Numbered from the stretch's first letter, positions 1 to 10,881 are shown. The stretch is 43,382 nt of DNA from Haemophilus quentini (GCA_001752465.1 MDJB01000010.1:1-43382); one strand, 5' to 3'. The notes: a model not told the origin generated them from the sequence alone. Translations and numbers: made by a program.

Positions 1-1803
1 TTTGGCTGGCTATAATAACACTGCAAGCGTTTCATCCCCCAAAACAAAGAAGCGATATTCTGTACCAACTAAATAATCTTCAACCATCACTTCTTTATCT
101 TCGCGAAAAGCAATTTCAATCGCTTTGACAAAATTATCTCGATGTGTCACACCCTGTTTGAAAATTGTGACACCTAAACCATAATTTGTGGATTTTGGCT
201 TAATAACGACAGCGCGTCCTTCAAATAAAGCATAATGTGCAACGGCCTGTTCAATCGATGTAAATTCCAAGCTTTTTGGTACATTAAAACCAGCCTTTGA
301 TAATACTTTCTTTGTCACTACCTTATTTTCCATAATCAATGGAGAGATATATTGATCATGACTAGTCATGTTACCATTTTTAACATATTCAAGGTGTTCA
401 CCAAATTTAAGCGCAAGAAATTGATCATTCTCATCTAAAATTTCAGTCGTAACACCTTTTTGAATTAAATCAAATAATAAAGCTTGAGTGGAGAGTTCCG
501 TATTATCAAATGAAGATAAAGCATAAAAACATTTAAAAGCTTGAGCTTTATATTGCTTCGCAAGTTTTACCCCCAAGGCTTTATAACTTCCCTCCTGCTC
601 AATCGCTTTGAGCAATTTTCCATTTACTGTTAGACTTGGTTCTGCCAATTGCACCAATTTTTCTTCCGAAATTTTAACCGCTCTTTCATCTGCATTGATA
701 ATTTTCAACATATCAATAATTTGGCTTAATATTGCTTCACCTTCTTCTCTAAATGCTGTTTGCTCACGAGGATCTTCAAGAGATACTTGATATAATCTTT
801 GTTTACCAAGCTCTACTTCTTTTTGACCACTTGTCTCATCAAGCCATAACATTCCTAATAAGAAAATATGAATAAATTTTGCATCATCTAGACTGATACC
901 ATATGGCTCAAGTGGATTCAAATCAAACAAACGAAATTCTGCATACTGAACGCCTTTTTCTAGCAATTCACGAGCTTTTTTCGAACCTCGTAAACGAACA
1001 TTAGAATAAAATTCTTTTTCTGCAATCAAATGACCAAATTTAACTTGAAACTCTAATGTTTCTACATAATTTTCAAGGTTATCATGATTCACCACAACAT
1101 TAGATGAATTAACGTAACCATAGGGACTAAAACGTAAACTACGTACTAACTGCCCCTCTTTCAAAGGAAAATTCAGTACGCCATTTCGAGAAAAATAATT
1201 TGCTTCCACTATAGGACTTGCTGCAAGTAAATAAACTAAGATCCACTGATAGCGTAGAAAATTATTAGCCAATTTCATATATAAAGCATTCTGAAAATCT
1301 TTAAGACGAACATATTCATCTTGCAACAGGAATACAGCTTTCACAAATTCGGGTGACAACTGGAAATTGTAATGAATTCCACTTACCATTTGCCTGTATT
1401 TGCCATATTGTTTAGACAGATGCTCTCGATATTCCACATCTTCCTGTTTATCAAGCTGCGCCTCTTGAATCTCATTTTCTGGTGGTAATCCCGCAGGCAT
1501 ACTAAATGGGAAAATGTATTCATTTACAGGTAAAGAACGCAGCACCACCTCATGAATTGCAGAAAGCCAACGTAGGCTATCTTCCAGTTTAGCATTTGGT
1601 GGCGTAATCAACTCAAGCTGGCTTTCGGCAAAATCTGTTTGAATATAGGGATGATAAGAACGATTACCAAATACACGTGGATGAGGCGTCGTCACAATAT
1701 TTCCCTTATCGTCAATACGTTGACTTTCCTTTTCTAAACCAAATTGACCTTGCTAAAAAAGTAAACCTAGTTGATATTGTTTAACCCATTGTTGTAATTT
1801 CAT
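1..1803 (-). pseudogene. gshF: gshF, bifunctional glutamate-cysteine ligase/glutathione synthetase, interrupted by two in-frame TAG codons
   Basis: The reading frame starts at the ATG at 1801-1803 (MKLQQWVKQYQLGLLF) and hits TAG at 1753-1755, codon 17. The same frame then continues open for 580 codons, beginning QGQFGLEKESQRI. Next come the GshA-type region (HPYIQTDFAESQLELITPP) and the start of the ATP-grasp domain (VVIKPKSTNYGLG, VEDYLVGTEYRFFV). A second in-frame TAG lies at 10-12, followed by codons for P-A-K to the window edge. Intact GshF is about 750 residues and makes glutathione in two ATP-dependent steps. The long open stretch between the stops suggests recent inactivation. A 561-residue ORF beginning at GTG 1695 exists but would lack the N-terminus of the ligase domain. 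H. influenzae is known to import glutathione rather than make it, which fits loss of this gene. Confidence 0.8.
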
Positions 1804-1923
1804 TATGCACTCTTTTAAATAAAAACTTTTGTTAAAATAATACCACACTAAAAGAGTCTGCTTTATGTTGAAATGGAACTGAATAGATGATTTAGTTATA
1901 TAAAGATTAACTAAATAAACTAA

Positions 1924-1960
1924 AAGGGCCAAGTTCCTCAAATAACAGAACTCAGCCCTT
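1924..1960 (-). terminator. Intrinsic terminator downstream of terC
   Basis: The outer stem AAGGGC/GCCCTT encloses an inner stem AGTTC/GAACT. On the minus strand it is followed by a TTTTA tract. It lies 18 bp beyond the terC stop. T-rich sequence on the plus side could let it act in both directions. Confidence 0.7.
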
Positions 1961-1977
1961 AAATTATTTTTAATCTT

Positions 1978-2691
1978 CTATATCATCCGTTTTCTCATTC
2001 GAATATTGATCATTTCGACTACAACAGAGAATCCCATTGCAAAATAAATGTAACCTTTCGGGATGTGAATATCTAAACTTTCTGCAATTAAACTAATTCC
2101 GACTAAAACCAAGAAGGCTAAAGCTAGAATTTTCAGCGTTGGGTGTGTATCCACAAAATCGCCGATTGGTTTTGCCGCAAACATCATCACGCCAACGGCA
2201 ATAATAATCGCCAAAATCATCACAGGAAGGTGGCTTGCCATACCTACCGCTGTAATCACGGAATCTAAAGAAAATACAATATCTAGCACTGCAATTTGAA
2301 TTAATACGCCAAGATAACTCACTTTATTTTTTCTTTCCGATTCATGATGGTCTTGATGATTGATTGCCTCTTTAATTTCGCCTGAACTTTTTACAATCAG
2401 GAATAAACCACCGATTAATAAAATCAAATCACGCCCAGAAATTTCTTGATTAAACACAGTAAATAACGGTGCAGTAAGTTTCATCATCCAAGCAAGTGAC
2501 ATTAAAAGTAAAATTCTTGTCAGCATTGCTAAACCAAGTCCAACAATACGACCAGACTGGCGTTGGCTTTCAGGTAAACGCCCAACTAGGATACTAATAA
2601 AAATAATATTATCGACCCCTAAAACGATCTCCAAAGCAGCAAGTGTCGCAAGTGATATCCACGCTTCAGGATCAGTAATCCATTCAAACAT
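1978..2691 (-). CDS. TerC-family integral membrane protein
   Basis: The 237-residue protein is almost entirely hydrophobic, with roughly seven predicted membrane segments. It has the TerC-family signature of acidic residues inside helices (ALEIVLGVDNIIF near residues 20-32 and LDIVFSLDSVITAVG near 135-149). Family members are linked to metal ion handling, notably manganese efflux, and to tellurite resistance. A charged loop (HQDHHESERKN) separates the two halves. The start is supported by an AGGAAAA ribosome site. It matches, from memory, HI0056 in position and type. The substrate cannot be read from the sequence. The 97-bp upstream gap is too short for a yybP-ykoY manganese riboswitch, and none is seen. 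Confidence 0.9.
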   Translation of the reverse strand: MFEWITDPEAWISLATLAALEIVLGVDNIIFISILVGRLPESQRQSGRIVGLGLAMLTRILLLMSLAWMMKLTAPLFTVFNQEISGRDLILLIGGLFLIVKSSGEIKEAINHQDHHESERKNKVSYLGVLIQIAVLDIVFSLDSVITAVGMASHLPVMILAIIIAVGVMMFAAKPIGDFVDTHPTLKILALAFLVLVGISLIAESLDIHIPKGYIYFAMGFSVVVEMINIRMRKRMI

Positions 2692-2788
2692 AATTTTTCC
2701 TATAATAGAGTTAAATAACTCCGAAAGTGCGGATCATAATGGCTTTATGATGAAAAGCAATCGTTATTTACATTTAAGAGATAATTGA

Positions 2789-4618
2789 TTAATCGTTTTT
2801 GAGTGTTTCAAAAATCGTTTCGGCAAGTTTAAGGGAAATTCCAGGTACAGAGGCTATTTCATCTAAGGTCGCTTTTTTCACACCTTGTAAACCACCAAGA
2901 TATTTCAGTAAAGCCTGACGACGTTTAGCGCCCACACCTTCAATGGTTTCTAAACCACTTTGTGTAAAGGCTTTTTGACGTTTTTTACGGTGTCCACTTA
3001 TTGCGTGATTATGGCTTTCATCACGAATATGCTGAATCAAATGCAATGCCAAACTATCATCAGGCAAATGAATTTCTTGGTCTTGTTTGCTGATGATCAG
3101 TACTTCCTGCCCTGCTCGACGATCCACTCCTTTTGCTACACCAATTAAGTGCGGTCTATTTTTATCCCATTTTACTTGAAAATGTTGGAACACATTCAAT
3201 GCACGATTTAATTGCCCTTTTCCACCATCAATAAAAATAATATCGGGAATTTTGTCTTCTTCTAAATCACGCTCATAACGTTTCTGCAGCGCTTGTTCCA
3301 TCGCAGCATAATCATCCCCGCCAGTAATGCCTTCAATATTAAAACGACGATAATCAGATTTCAGTGGGCCTTCTTGATTAAAGACAACACAAGATGCTAC
3401 TGTTTGATTTCCCATCGTGTGGCTTATATCGAAACATTCCATACGCTTAATTTCAGGAAGATTTAACAGCTCACACAACGCTTGATAACGCTCCGACATT
3501 CGTGAAGATTGTTTAAGTTGTACATTTAAAGCCGCTTTAGCATTAACTTGTGCGAGCTGTAAGTATTTACTCTTATCGCCTTTTACACTTTCTTGAATCG
3601 TCACTTTTCTGCCTGCTTGATCCGTAAGAAGTTGCTCAAGCTCTGATTTTTCAGCTAATTGACGATCGACAATAATGCTATTCGGGATGCTTCGTCCTTG
3701 ATGACCTTGTAAATAAAATTGCCCCACAAAAGTTTCGGTAAGTTCCGATAAATCCGTATTGGCCGGTACTTTTGGGAAATAACTGCGATTGCCTAGTACT
3801 TTTCCTTGACGAATAAACATCACTTGTACACAGGCCAAACCGTGCTGGTATGCGATAGACATAATATCCATGTCATCTAAACGCTCATTGGATACAAATT
3901 GTTTTTCTATAACTGAACGCACCGTCTGAATTTGATCGCGATAACGCGCAGCCTGTTCAAAATCTAAATTTCTGCTTGCCTGCTCCATTTTACCGATTAA
4001 ATAATCTAACACCTGTTGATCTTTGCCTTGCAAAAATAAGCGCGCTAATTCAACTTGCTGATTATATTCTTCATCAGAAACATATCCCTGAACACAAGGT
4101 GCGGAACAACGCCCAATTTGATACTGCAAACAAGGACGAGAGCGGTTGGAATAAACGGAATTTTCACATTGGCGAACAGGGAAAAGTTTTTGCAAAAGCG
4201 ATAAGGTTTCACGCACGGCTCCCGCGTGAGGATAAGGCCCGAAATATTCACCTGAAAATTTTTTAGAACCTCGATAAGAAGTGATTCTTGGATGAGGTTC
4301 TTTGGTTAATAAAATAAATGGATAGGACTTATCATCACGCAATAATACGTTATAGCGAGGCTGATAAAGCTTGATAAAATTATGCTCTAGCAGTAAAGCT
4401 TCCGTTTCAGATGAAGTTAGCGTGGTGTCAATATGATGAATTGACGCCACTAACGCCTCTGTTTTTTTACTGCTCAGATTTTTACGAAAGTAGCTTGAAA
4501 GACGTTTTTTTAGATCCTTTGCTTTTCCAACATAAATAACCTGATCTTTATCGTCATACATACGATAAACACCAGGTTCGTGAGAGACATCCGCTAAGAA
4601 TTTTTTAGCATCAAACAT
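2789..4618 (-). CDS. uvrC: UvrABC system protein C (excinuclease subunit C)
   Basis: The 609-residue protein has the full UvrC layout. An N-terminal GIY-YIG nuclease (GVYRMYD...[14 protein letters not shown], residues 16-45) makes the 3' incision. A cysteine-containing segment ([15 protein letters not shown]) follows near residue 160. A UVR motif near 200-240 binds UvrB. The RNase H-like domain ([16 protein letters not shown] near 395) makes the 5' incision. The C-terminus has tandem helix-hairpin-helix motifs ([13 protein letters not shown] and [12 protein letters not shown]). It acts in nucleotide excision repair with UvrA and UvrB, encoded elsewhere. Only 1 bp separates it from the upstream kdsB stop, so it is probably co-transcribed with the envelope operon. 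Confidence 0.97.
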   Translation of the reverse strand: MFDAKKFLADVSHEPGVYRMYDDKDQVIYVGKAKDLKKRLSSYFRKNLSSKKTEALVASIHHIDTTLTSSETEALLLEHNFIKLYQPRYNVLLRDDKSYPFILLTKEPHPRITSYRGSKKFSGEYFGPYPHAGAVRETLSLLQKLFPVRQCENSVYSNRSRPCLQYQIGRCSAPCVQGYVSDEEYNQQVELARLFLQGKDQQVLDYLIGKMEQASRNLDFEQAARYRDQIQTVRSVIEKQFVSNERLDDMDIMSIAYQHGLACVQVMFIRQGKVLGNRSYFPKVPANTDLSELTETFVGQFYLQGHQGRSIPNSIIVDRQLAEKSELEQLLTDQAGRKVTIQESVKGDKSKYLQLAQVNAKAALNVQLKQSSRMSERYQALCELLNLPEIKRMECFDISHTMGNQTVASCVVFNQEGPLKSDYRRFNIEGITGGDDYAAMEQALQKRYERDLEEDKIPDIIFIDGGKGQLNRALNVFQHFQVKWDKNRPHLIGVAKGVDRRAGQEVLIISKQDQEIHLPDDSLALHLIQHIRDESHNHAISGHRKKRQKAFTQSGLETIEGVGAKRRQALLKYLGGLQGVKKATLDEIASVPGISLKLAETIFETLKND

Positions 4619-4619
4619 T

Positions 4620-5384
4620 TTAATTCGCCGCTAAAATTGCCCGCACTTTTTCCAAATCTTCAGCGGTATCCACTCCCACAGCAGGCACTTCTTTCGCAAG
4701 CTCCACATGAATGCGTTCACCGTTATATAACACACGAAGCTGCTCAAGTTTTTCTAGATTTTCAAGTTGAGTCGGTGCCCATTGCACGTATTGCTTTATG
4801 AACCCCGCACGATATGCGTAAATGCCAATATGACGTAAGTAAGCGTCCGCAAGCTGTACTTTCTGAACATCCTGTAAATTCATAAACTGATCACGATCGT
4901 AAGGAATAACCGAACGGGAAAAATACAGTACATAGCCCTCTTTATCTGTTAACACTTTCACTGCATTTGGATTGAATAATTCCTCAGCATCATGAATTTT
5001 TACCGCAAGGCTTGCCATGTTCACGTTAAATTTTGCTAAATTATCTGCCACTTGTCGCACAATAACGGGGGGAATCAAAGGCTCATCGCCTTGAATATTG
5101 ACAATGATTTCATTGTCAGGAATCGCTAATTTTTCTACAACTTCCGCTAAACGTTCTGTACCAGAATTATGATTAACCGAAGTCATACACACTTCTGCGC
5201 CAAAACTTTTGGCAACATCAGCAACATTTTCATTATCAGTGGCAATAATCACTCGACTCGCCCCAGACTGCAACGCTTTCTCAAATACATGTTGAATCAT
5301 TGGCTTACCTGCAATATCAGCAAGAGGTTTTCCAGGTAAACGACTTGATGCAAAACGAGCGGGGATAATCACGGTAAATGACAT
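4620..5384 (-). CDS. kdsB: 3-deoxy-manno-octulosonate cytidylyltransferase (CMP-KDO synthetase)
   Basis: This 254-residue cytosolic enzyme activates KDO with CTP to CMP-KDO, the donor for the inner core of lipooligosaccharide. The N-terminal nucleotide-binding motif [15 protein letters not shown], the [11 protein letters not shown] segment near residues 94-104 and the AYRAGFI region are typical of KdsB. It lies 3 bp after the Trm112-family gene in the block comEC-msbA-lpxK-Trm112-kdsB. The same order is known in E. coli (ycaI-msbA-lpxK-ycaQ-ycaR-kdsB), so joint expression of lipid A and KDO functions is expected. Confidence 0.97.
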   Translation of the reverse strand: MSFTVIIPARFASSRLPGKPLADIAGKPMIQHVFEKALQSGASRVIIATDNENVADVAKSFGAEVCMTSVNHNSGTERLAEVVEKLAIPDNEIIVNIQGDEPLIPPVIVRQVADNLAKFNVNMASLAVKIHDAEELFNPNAVKVLTDKEGYVLYFSRSVIPYDRDQFMNLQDVQKVQLADAYLRHIGIYAYRAGFIKQYVQWAPTQLENLEKLEQLRVLYNGERIHVELAKEVPAVGVDTAEDLEKVRAILAAN

Positions 5385-5387
5385 AAT

Positions 5388-5573
5388 TTATTCCTTATTC
5401 TTTAATATTTCAGCTTTATCGGCAAGCAACACTGGCACACCATTTTTAATAGGATAAGCAATCTGTTCATAACAACAAATTAATCGTTGATTTTCCTGAT
5501 CATATTGCAATCGTGCTAAACAACGAGGGCAAGCGATCACTTCAAGCAACTGAGGATTAATCTTTTCAAACAT
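5388..5573 (-). CDS. Trm112/YcaR-family small zinc-ribbon-like protein
   Basis: This 61-residue protein (starting [18 protein letters not shown]) belongs to the Trm112 family (E. coli YcaR). A CPRC pair is present near residue 16 and a second CC pair ([12 protein letters not shown]) near 35, as expected for a zinc-ribbon fold, followed by the family's NGVPVLL ending. I chose the ATG at 5573 over the upstream in-frame start because it gives the family N-terminus and an 8-bp overlap with the end of lpxK, typical of translational coupling. In eukaryotes and archaea Trm112 activates methyltransferases. The bacterial role is not established. Confidence 0.88.
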   Translation of the reverse strand: MFEKINPQLLEVIACPRCLARLQYDQENQRLICCYEQIAYPIKNGVPVLLADKAEILKNKE

Positions 5574-6564
5574 TTCTGTATTGCTCCACAAGTTTGTCTA
5601 TTTTGGCCCAAAAGAGCGGTAAATTTTCACTTTGTTTTTCAGCCTCAATAATCTCCGCATCGACAGGGACATACCACCAATTATCTTTGGCAAAAGATTG
5701 GCATTTTACGGCATCTTTTTCCGTCATAAAGAGCGGTTGATTTTCAGCAAGTTTTTCTAATTGAGATGCTTCAAAATGTTGATGATCTTGAAATGCTTGA
5801 GTTTGCTGTAACTGAATCCCTAACCTTTCTAACATAGTGAAAAAACGCTGTGGATTGCCAATCCCTGCGATGGCAACACCTGATTGAAATTCATTTAATT
5901 GACGTTTTTCATTGGTTGTTAAATTAATCGCAAAATGAGGCACGAGACGCATAACCGCATCTGAATACTGATTTTTTCTACCATTAGTGATCACAAAATC
6001 TACGGATTTTAATCGGCTAGGTAATTCACGCAATGGACCTGCAGGCAATACAAAACCATTTCCCAACGCGCGCTCAGCATCCATTACGACAATTTCTAAA
6101 TCACGCTGTAATTGATAATGCTGTAAACCATCGTCAGAAATAATAATATCGCACTCTGCTTGGCTTAAGAGTAATTCAATCGCTTGCTGGCGATTCGGGG
6201 AAATCACAACTGGCGCATTGGTGCGTTTAGCGATCAATACAGGCTCATCTCCACCTTCAATCGGACTTGTATTTTCAGTAACGAATAACGGATAAGTTTT
6301 AGATTTGCTTCCATAACCACGAGAAATCACACCTACGCGTAAACCTCGTTTTTTTAATTCTTCCACAAGCCAAACAACCACGGGCGTTTTGCCATTTCCA
6401 CCAACAGACAAATTTCCCACAATTATCACTGGTTTCGGTGCGCGATAAGAAGGCTTGAGCCCCAAAGAGAATAAGGCGCGACGAATTTGGCTAATCAACC
6501 AAAACAATAAAGAAAAAGGCGATAAGAGCCAAATAAGTTTGGAGTTGGAATACCAGAAGGGCAT
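5566..6564 (-). CDS. lpxK: Tetraacyldisaccharide 4'-kinase
   Basis: This 332-residue inner-membrane kinase phosphorylates the 4' position of the lipid A precursor disaccharide to make lipid IV-A. An N-terminal hydrophobic anchor (residues 8-35) precedes an unusually placed P-loop ([13 protein letters not shown], about 49-61). [12 protein letters not shown] near residue 145 and the GIGNPQRFF segment are LpxK hallmarks. An AAGGA ribosome site lies 8 bp before the ATG. It follows msbA by 72 bp, and that gap contains a terminator-like hairpin, so part of its expression may come from a local promoter. Confidence 0.96.
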   Translation of the reverse strand: MPFWYSNSKLIWLLSPFSLLFWLISQIRRALFSLGLKPSYRAPKPVIIVGNLSVGGNGKTPVVVWLVEELKKRGLRVGVISRGYGSKSKTYPLFVTENTSPIEGGDEPVLIAKRTNAPVVISPNRQQAIELLLSQAECDIIISDDGLQHYQLQRDLEIVVMDAERALGNGFVLPAGPLRELPSRLKSVDFVITNGRKNQYSDAVMRLVPHFAINLTTNEKRQLNEFQSGVAIAGIGNPQRFFTMLERLGIQLQQTQAFQDHQHFEASQLEKLAENQPLFMTEKDAVKCQSFAKDNWWYVPVDAEIIEAEKQSENLPLFWAKIDKLVEQYRNV

Positions 6565-6596
6565 AGAAAATCCTTTCTAATAAGTGCGGATAAAAT

Positions 6597-6620
6597 AACG
6601 CGAGTTTTTCAACTCGCGTT
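6597..6620 (-). terminator. Perfect 10-bp hairpin between msbA and lpxK
   Basis: AACGCGAGTT pairs with AACTCGCGTT across a 4-base loop. On the minus strand it is followed by ATTTTAT, a weak T tract. It lies 16 bp beyond the msbA stop and could terminate or attenuate read-through into lpxK. Confidence 0.6.
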
Positions 6621-6636
6621 TTCGATAATCAATAAA

Positions 6637-8400
6637 TTAGCCACTAAACTGCATACTGTGTAATTGTTTATAGGCGCCATTTTGTTCAAGCAATGTTTTA
6701 TGGCTGCCACGCTCACAAATTTCACCATGATCAATCACAAGAATTTCATCCGCATTTTCAATGGTTGATAAACGATGAGCAATTACGATAACAGTACGAT
6801 CTTTCTTCAATTCATCTAATGCAGATTGAATTGCTCGTTCTGACTCTGTATCTAGTGCAGATGTGGCTTCATCTAAAATTAATACTGGAGAATTACGCAA
6901 TAAAGCTCGAGCAATCGCTAAACGTTGACGTTGGCCACCGGATAGGCTCGCACCGTTTTCACCAATTACCGTATCAAAACCTTGTGGTAATTTTTCAATA
7001 AACTCTAAAGCATAAGCCGCTTTTGCTGCAGCGATAATTTCTTCGCGAGAATATTTATCTTGTGCTGCATAAGCAATATTATTCGCAATGGTATCGCTAA
7101 ATAAATGTACTTGTTGAGAAACCACAGCGCAGTTTTCACGTAAATTAGATAAACGATAATCTTGGATATTTACGCCATCCAGTAAAATTTCACCTTGCTC
7201 AATATCGTAAAAACGCGTCACTAAATTAGCAATGGTTGATTTACCCGATCCAGAACGCCCCACTAGAGCTACGGTTTTTCCTGCAGGCACGCTAAAAGAA
7301 ATATTATTTAATGCAAGTTCCTCTTTTCCTGGATATGCAAAACTCACATTCTTAAATTCTAATTCGCCTTTCGCGGGTTCTGCTTGATAAGTGCCATTAT
7401 CTTTTTCTGGTTCTAAATCTAAAATGGCAAATAAAGTTTGACATGCTGCCATTCCGCGTTGGAATTGAGAGTTTACGTTCGTTAAAGATTTTAATGGACG
7501 CATCATCGCCAACATAGATGAAAAAACCACCGTAAAAGAACCCGCACTTAGGTTATCTTCCGCAATCAACGGAGTCGTCGCTAAAAACAATACTGCCGCC
7601 AAAGCAAGAGAAGCAATGATCTGCACAACAGGGTCGGAAATGGAATCTGCGGTGACCATTTTCATGCCTTTACGACGCATATCGTTACTCACGATATCGA
7701 AACGTTCCTCTTCCACTAATTGCCCACCAAAAGAAAGCACCACTTTATGCCCTTTTAGCATTTGTTCCGTTGCAGAGGTTAATTCCCCCATTGAATCTTG
7801 TAAATTCTTACTCAATTTACGGAAAATTTTTGACACGATAGTGATCAACACCGCAATAATTGGCCCGATCACAAATAAAACAAGCGTTAATTCCCAGCTT
7901 GTGTAAAACATTACGGCCAATAGCGAAATAATATATGCCCCTTCTCGCACAATAGTAATCAAGGATCCCGAAGAAGAACTTGCAATCATCTCAGAATCAT
8001 AAGTGATACGAGAAAGTAATTTACCTGTTGAATTTCTGTCAAAGAAACTCACTGGCATAAACATTAAATGTTTAAACAAGCGGCGACGCATTGTCATGAC
8101 AACTTTGCCTGATACCCATGCCAAACAATAATTAGAAATAAAGTTGGTCACACCGCGTAAAATAATCATTCCAACGACAACAAAAGCCATAATTTTCAAA
8201 AATGAATGGTTTGCCTTGCCAAAACCATCGTCCAACAAAGGTTTTAACAAGTAAATCAAACCAGAGTCAGCCAACGCATTCAAAACTAATGCAATACCCG
8301 AAACAACAAGCCCCGCTTTAAAAGGTTTAATTGTTGGCCACAAACGCTTAAAAGTTTGTAAGGTTGAAAAATCATTTTCTTGTAATTTTTGCTCTTGCAT
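6637..8400 (-). CDS. msbA: Lipid A export ABC transporter, ATP-binding/permease protein MsbA
   Basis: This 587-residue half-transporter flips core-lipid A across the inner membrane as a homodimer. The first 310 residues carry six membrane helices. The nucleotide-binding domain has Walker A ([14 protein letters not shown], near 378), the ABC signature ([16 protein letters not shown], near 482), Walker B ([12 protein letters not shown]) and the switch histidine (IAHRLST). Its placement between comEC and lpxK is the conserved order. Length agrees with E. coli MsbA (582 residues). Confidence 0.97.
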   Translation of the reverse strand: MQEQKLQENDFSTLQTFKRLWPTIKPFKAGLVVSGIALVLNALADSGLIYLLKPLLDDGFGKANHSFLKIMAFVVVGMIILRGVTNFISNYCLAWVSGKVVMTMRRRLFKHLMFMPVSFFDRNSTGKLLSRITYDSEMIASSSSGSLITIVREGAYIISLLAVMFYTSWELTLVLFVIGPIIAVLITIVSKIFRKLSKNLQDSMGELTSATEQMLKGHKVVLSFGGQLVEEERFDIVSNDMRRKGMKMVTADSISDPVVQIIASLALAAVLFLATTPLIAEDNLSAGSFTVVFSSMLAMMRPLKSLTNVNSQFQRGMAACQTLFAILDLEPEKDNGTYQAEPAKGELEFKNVSFAYPGKEELALNNISFSVPAGKTVALVGRSGSGKSTIANLVTRFYDIEQGEILLDGVNIQDYRLSNLRENCAVVSQQVHLFSDTIANNIAYAAQDKYSREEIIAAAKAAYALEFIEKLPQGFDTVIGENGASLSGGQRQRLAIARALLRNSPVLILDEATSALDTESERAIQSALDELKKDRTVIVIAHRLSTIENADEILVIDHGEICERGSHKTLLEQNGAYKQLHSMQFSG

Positions 8401-8440
8401 AATCGCTATCTAATGGTAAAAATTGCGCGCATTGTACCTT

Positions 8441-10807
8441 TTATTCGCTCGATAATCCAATTACACGCGCATACCAAGGGGAAAATTCTGTGCGTGCTTG
8501 TTGGATTTCTAATCGGTCTTTAAAAAAATTTACCCGCACTTGCCCTGAAATTGCGGTATTTTCTACCGCACTTTTATAGCGTTGAAGCCTTTCTATAACC
8601 GAATAATGGGGGAATTTCCACGGATTCCAACGCCCACTAGAAATAATCGCTACATCTGGTCTAACCTGAGAAAGCAAGTATTCACTTGTCGATGTTTTAC
8701 TCCCATGATGCCCCACTTGTAACACATCAATTTTTCCTAAAGTGCGGGCAAAAATTTGCTCATTTTTTACTTCAGCATCGCCTGTTAGCAAAACGCTATG
8801 CTTTCCATCATCAACTAAAATTACACAAGAATGGGGATTATCTGCTCGATCCACAATAGAATATGGTGAAAGTATTTGAAAATGTAGCCCTTGCCAATCC
8901 CAATGAAGTCCAGCAGTACAAAAAGTGCGGTGATTTTCCCCATAGTTTTTTCGTGAAGGGGTAATAAATTCTACATTGGGATACGCCTTTAAAATTGTCG
9001 AAGCACCACCTGCATGATCGTTATCATCGTGGCTCAAAATCAATTTTTCCAAAGTAACTCCTTCTCTTTGCAAATAAGGCAAAATTTCTAATTCAGCCAT
9101 ATTCCCCCCTTGCCATGCAGGTCCTGTATCATAGAGAATCCCTTTACCATTTTTAACAATCAGCGTTGCTAATCCCTGCCCAACATCCAACGTATCTAAT
9201 TGCCAATTCGGCTTGCTCAATTGTTTAAACAACAAAATCATAAAACAAAGCGACATAATGCCGAAATAACATCGCAAAACGTTGATTCGTTCATTTTTTA
9301 GCAAAGGTTTACTGAGATTTAATGTAAAAAATCTTGCTCGTTTTACTTGCCTGGTTGATGATGAAACTTCAGGTTCTCGGTAAATACTCCAAATAATTAA
9401 CATAAAAATTCCCGCACAAAGCGCGGTTAAAATCAGCGCTAAATTAAATGAAACATTAAACCAATTTCCTTGAAAAACAGAAATTAACCAAGTAATCCCT
9501 TCGGCTAGCTTATTTGCAAGTTGCCAAGCAAAAACTGCGCCGTTGGTAAAAACAGCAAATAAAATCAAGGGAACAAGGAAGAAGCTATAAAGTGGTACGG
9601 CAATAAGATTGGCTAAAAATCCACTCAGCGATAAGCCATTAAATAGAAAAAGTTGCAAAGGCGTAAAAAAGAGCAATAACCCAAATTGCAAATAAAATAA
9701 ACTCAAAATCCACCGCACTTTTGGTGAAAAGGGGCGATTTTTCCATTGAAAAAGAGAAAAAGGCACATAACGATACCAGACGATCAAACAACCAACAGCT
9801 CCACAAGAAAGCCAAAAACTGACCGAAAGCGGCATTAATGGATCGCAGAAAAGCAAGAATCCGACAACCAGCATAAAAAGCTGAAGGGGTGAATAATATC
9901 GCCTCATTATTTGAACGAAGAAAACGAAAACAAGTGCTGAAATGGCACGAAAAGTTGGCACGCTAAAACCAGCCAAATACGCATAAATTAAAGCAAATAA
10001 AACACCAAAAACTAAAGGAAAATAAGGATGAATAAAACGGGTGGGTAAAAATACTTGCACAACACGCGCCAAGTAAAATCCAATTCCCATAGCCAACCCA
10101 ATATGTAAGCCAGAAATGGCAATAAGATGTGCGGTATTGGTTTGTTGGTAAATTGACCAAGTGGTTTTATCTAACCAAGCCCGCTCGCCAAAAGCTAACG
10201 CGATCAATAAACCTTGTAGAGATAATCCTTCCGTTTGCCTCTTTACTTGTTGCAATTTTGCTGCACGCAATGATGAAACATCAGCAATTTTCACCGCACT
10301 TTTTACGGTTCCGACAGCCGTAATCCCCTTTGAAAAATACCATTGTTGCCGATCAAATCCACCAAAATTTAATCGCGCAGAAAGGGGGCGTAAGGAAATT
10401 TCAGCTTGCCAAATTTCCGATAATTGAGGCACCTCTTTTGCTTTCCAATTTAAAAAAATTCGTTGCTCTCGTAAGTTATCCACCAATGTTGCTGTAGCGA
10501 TAAGCGTTTGATAATCCTGCTGGTGCAAAATTTCTTGGATCTCAAAAGTCACCACTTGTTTTTGAGCGGTAACGCTTTGAGCCTGTTGTAACAAGCTAAT
10601 CGTCGAATGGTGTGTATAACCTAGAGATACAACAAAAAAAGCAAGAAAAACTAAGAAATTTCTACGCAAAAAAATAAAAAGAAAAATCAAAGCAAGCTCA
10701 ATAACGAGAGCAACTTGCCAAGGCAATAGCAATGACTGCGGTAGAAATAACAACGTTAAATCCGCAACAATCAACAAGATAACTAAAGTTATTAAGTTTA
10801 ATTTCAT
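8441..10807 (-). CDS. comEC: ComEC/Rec2-family DNA uptake channel protein
   Basis: This 788-residue inner-membrane protein carries transforming DNA into the cytoplasm; the H. influenzae homologue is Rec2. An N-terminal hydrophobic region and an OB-like extracytoplasmic segment precede the competence domain (ANTAHLIAISGLHIGLAMG, near residue 225) with many membrane helices. The C-terminal metallo-beta-lactamase-like domain (DTLDVGQGLATLIV, SHDDNDHAGG, LLTGDAE, VGHHGSKTSTS) has an intact metal-site HDDNDH motif. No Shine-Dalgarno is seen before the ATG; instead a perfect hairpin lies 12 bp upstream. A CRP-S site 75 bp upstream places it in the competence regulon. Confidence 0.96.
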   Translation of the reverse strand: MKLNLITLVILLIVADLTLLFLPQSLLLPWQVALVIELALIFLFIFLRRNFLVFLAFFVVSLGYTHHSTISLLQQAQSVTAQKQVVTFEIQEILHQQDYQTLIATATLVDNLREQRIFLNWKAKEVPQLSEIWQAEISLRPLSARLNFGGFDRQQWYFSKGITAVGTVKSAVKIADVSSLRAAKLQQVKRQTEGLSLQGLLIALAFGERAWLDKTTWSIYQQTNTAHLIAISGLHIGLAMGIGFYLARVVQVFLPTRFIHPYFPLVFGVLFALIYAYLAGFSVPTFRAISALVFVFFVQIMRRYYSPLQLFMLVVGFLLFCDPLMPLSVSFWLSCGAVGCLIVWYRYVPFSLFQWKNRPFSPKVRWILSLFYLQFGLLLFFTPLQLFLFNGLSLSGFLANLIAVPLYSFFLVPLILFAVFTNGAVFAWQLANKLAEGITWLISVFQGNWFNVSFNLALILTALCAGIFMLIIWSIYREPEVSSSTRQVKRARFFTLNLSKPLLKNERINVLRCYFGIMSLCFMILLFKQLSKPNWQLDTLDVGQGLATLIVKNGKGILYDTGPAWQGGNMAELEILPYLQREGVTLEKLILSHDDNDHAGGASTILKAYPNVEFITPSRKNYGENHRTFCTAGLHWDWQGLHFQILSPYSIVDRADNPHSCVILVDDGKHSVLLTGDAEVKNEQIFARTLGKIDVLQVGHHGSKTSTSEYLLSQVRPDVAIISSGRWNPWKFPHYSVIERLQRYKSAVENTAISGQVRVNFFKDRLEIQQARTEFSPWYARVIGLSSE

Positions 10808-10818
10808 TTTTATCGCAA

Positions 10819-10846
10819 TTTTAGGCTTATCGTTCTAAGCCTAAAA
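10819..10846 (-). promoter_or_regulatory. Perfect 11-bp hairpin in the comEC leader
   Basis: TTTTAGGCTTA and TAAGCCTAAAA pair perfectly around a 6-base loop. The structure ends 12 bp before the comEC ATG, where a ribosome site would normally be. It could be a weak terminator or attenuator, or could affect comEC translation. The role is inferred. Confidence 0.5.
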
Positions 10847-10881
10847 TAGACTTATCTCTGTGTGCAAAAGGTTACTGACGT

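Noticed and set aside
10-1803. Amber codons in gshF read through by recoding
   Set aside because: TAG is the ordinary stop of terC next door, and no suppressor or stem-loop signal follows the codons. Mutation is the simpler reading.
1753-1941. 62-codon ORF containing MKLQQWVKQYQLGLLF as a separate small gene
   Set aside because: Its last 16 residues are the N-terminus of gshF cut by TAG. The part before the ATG at 1803 has no family match.
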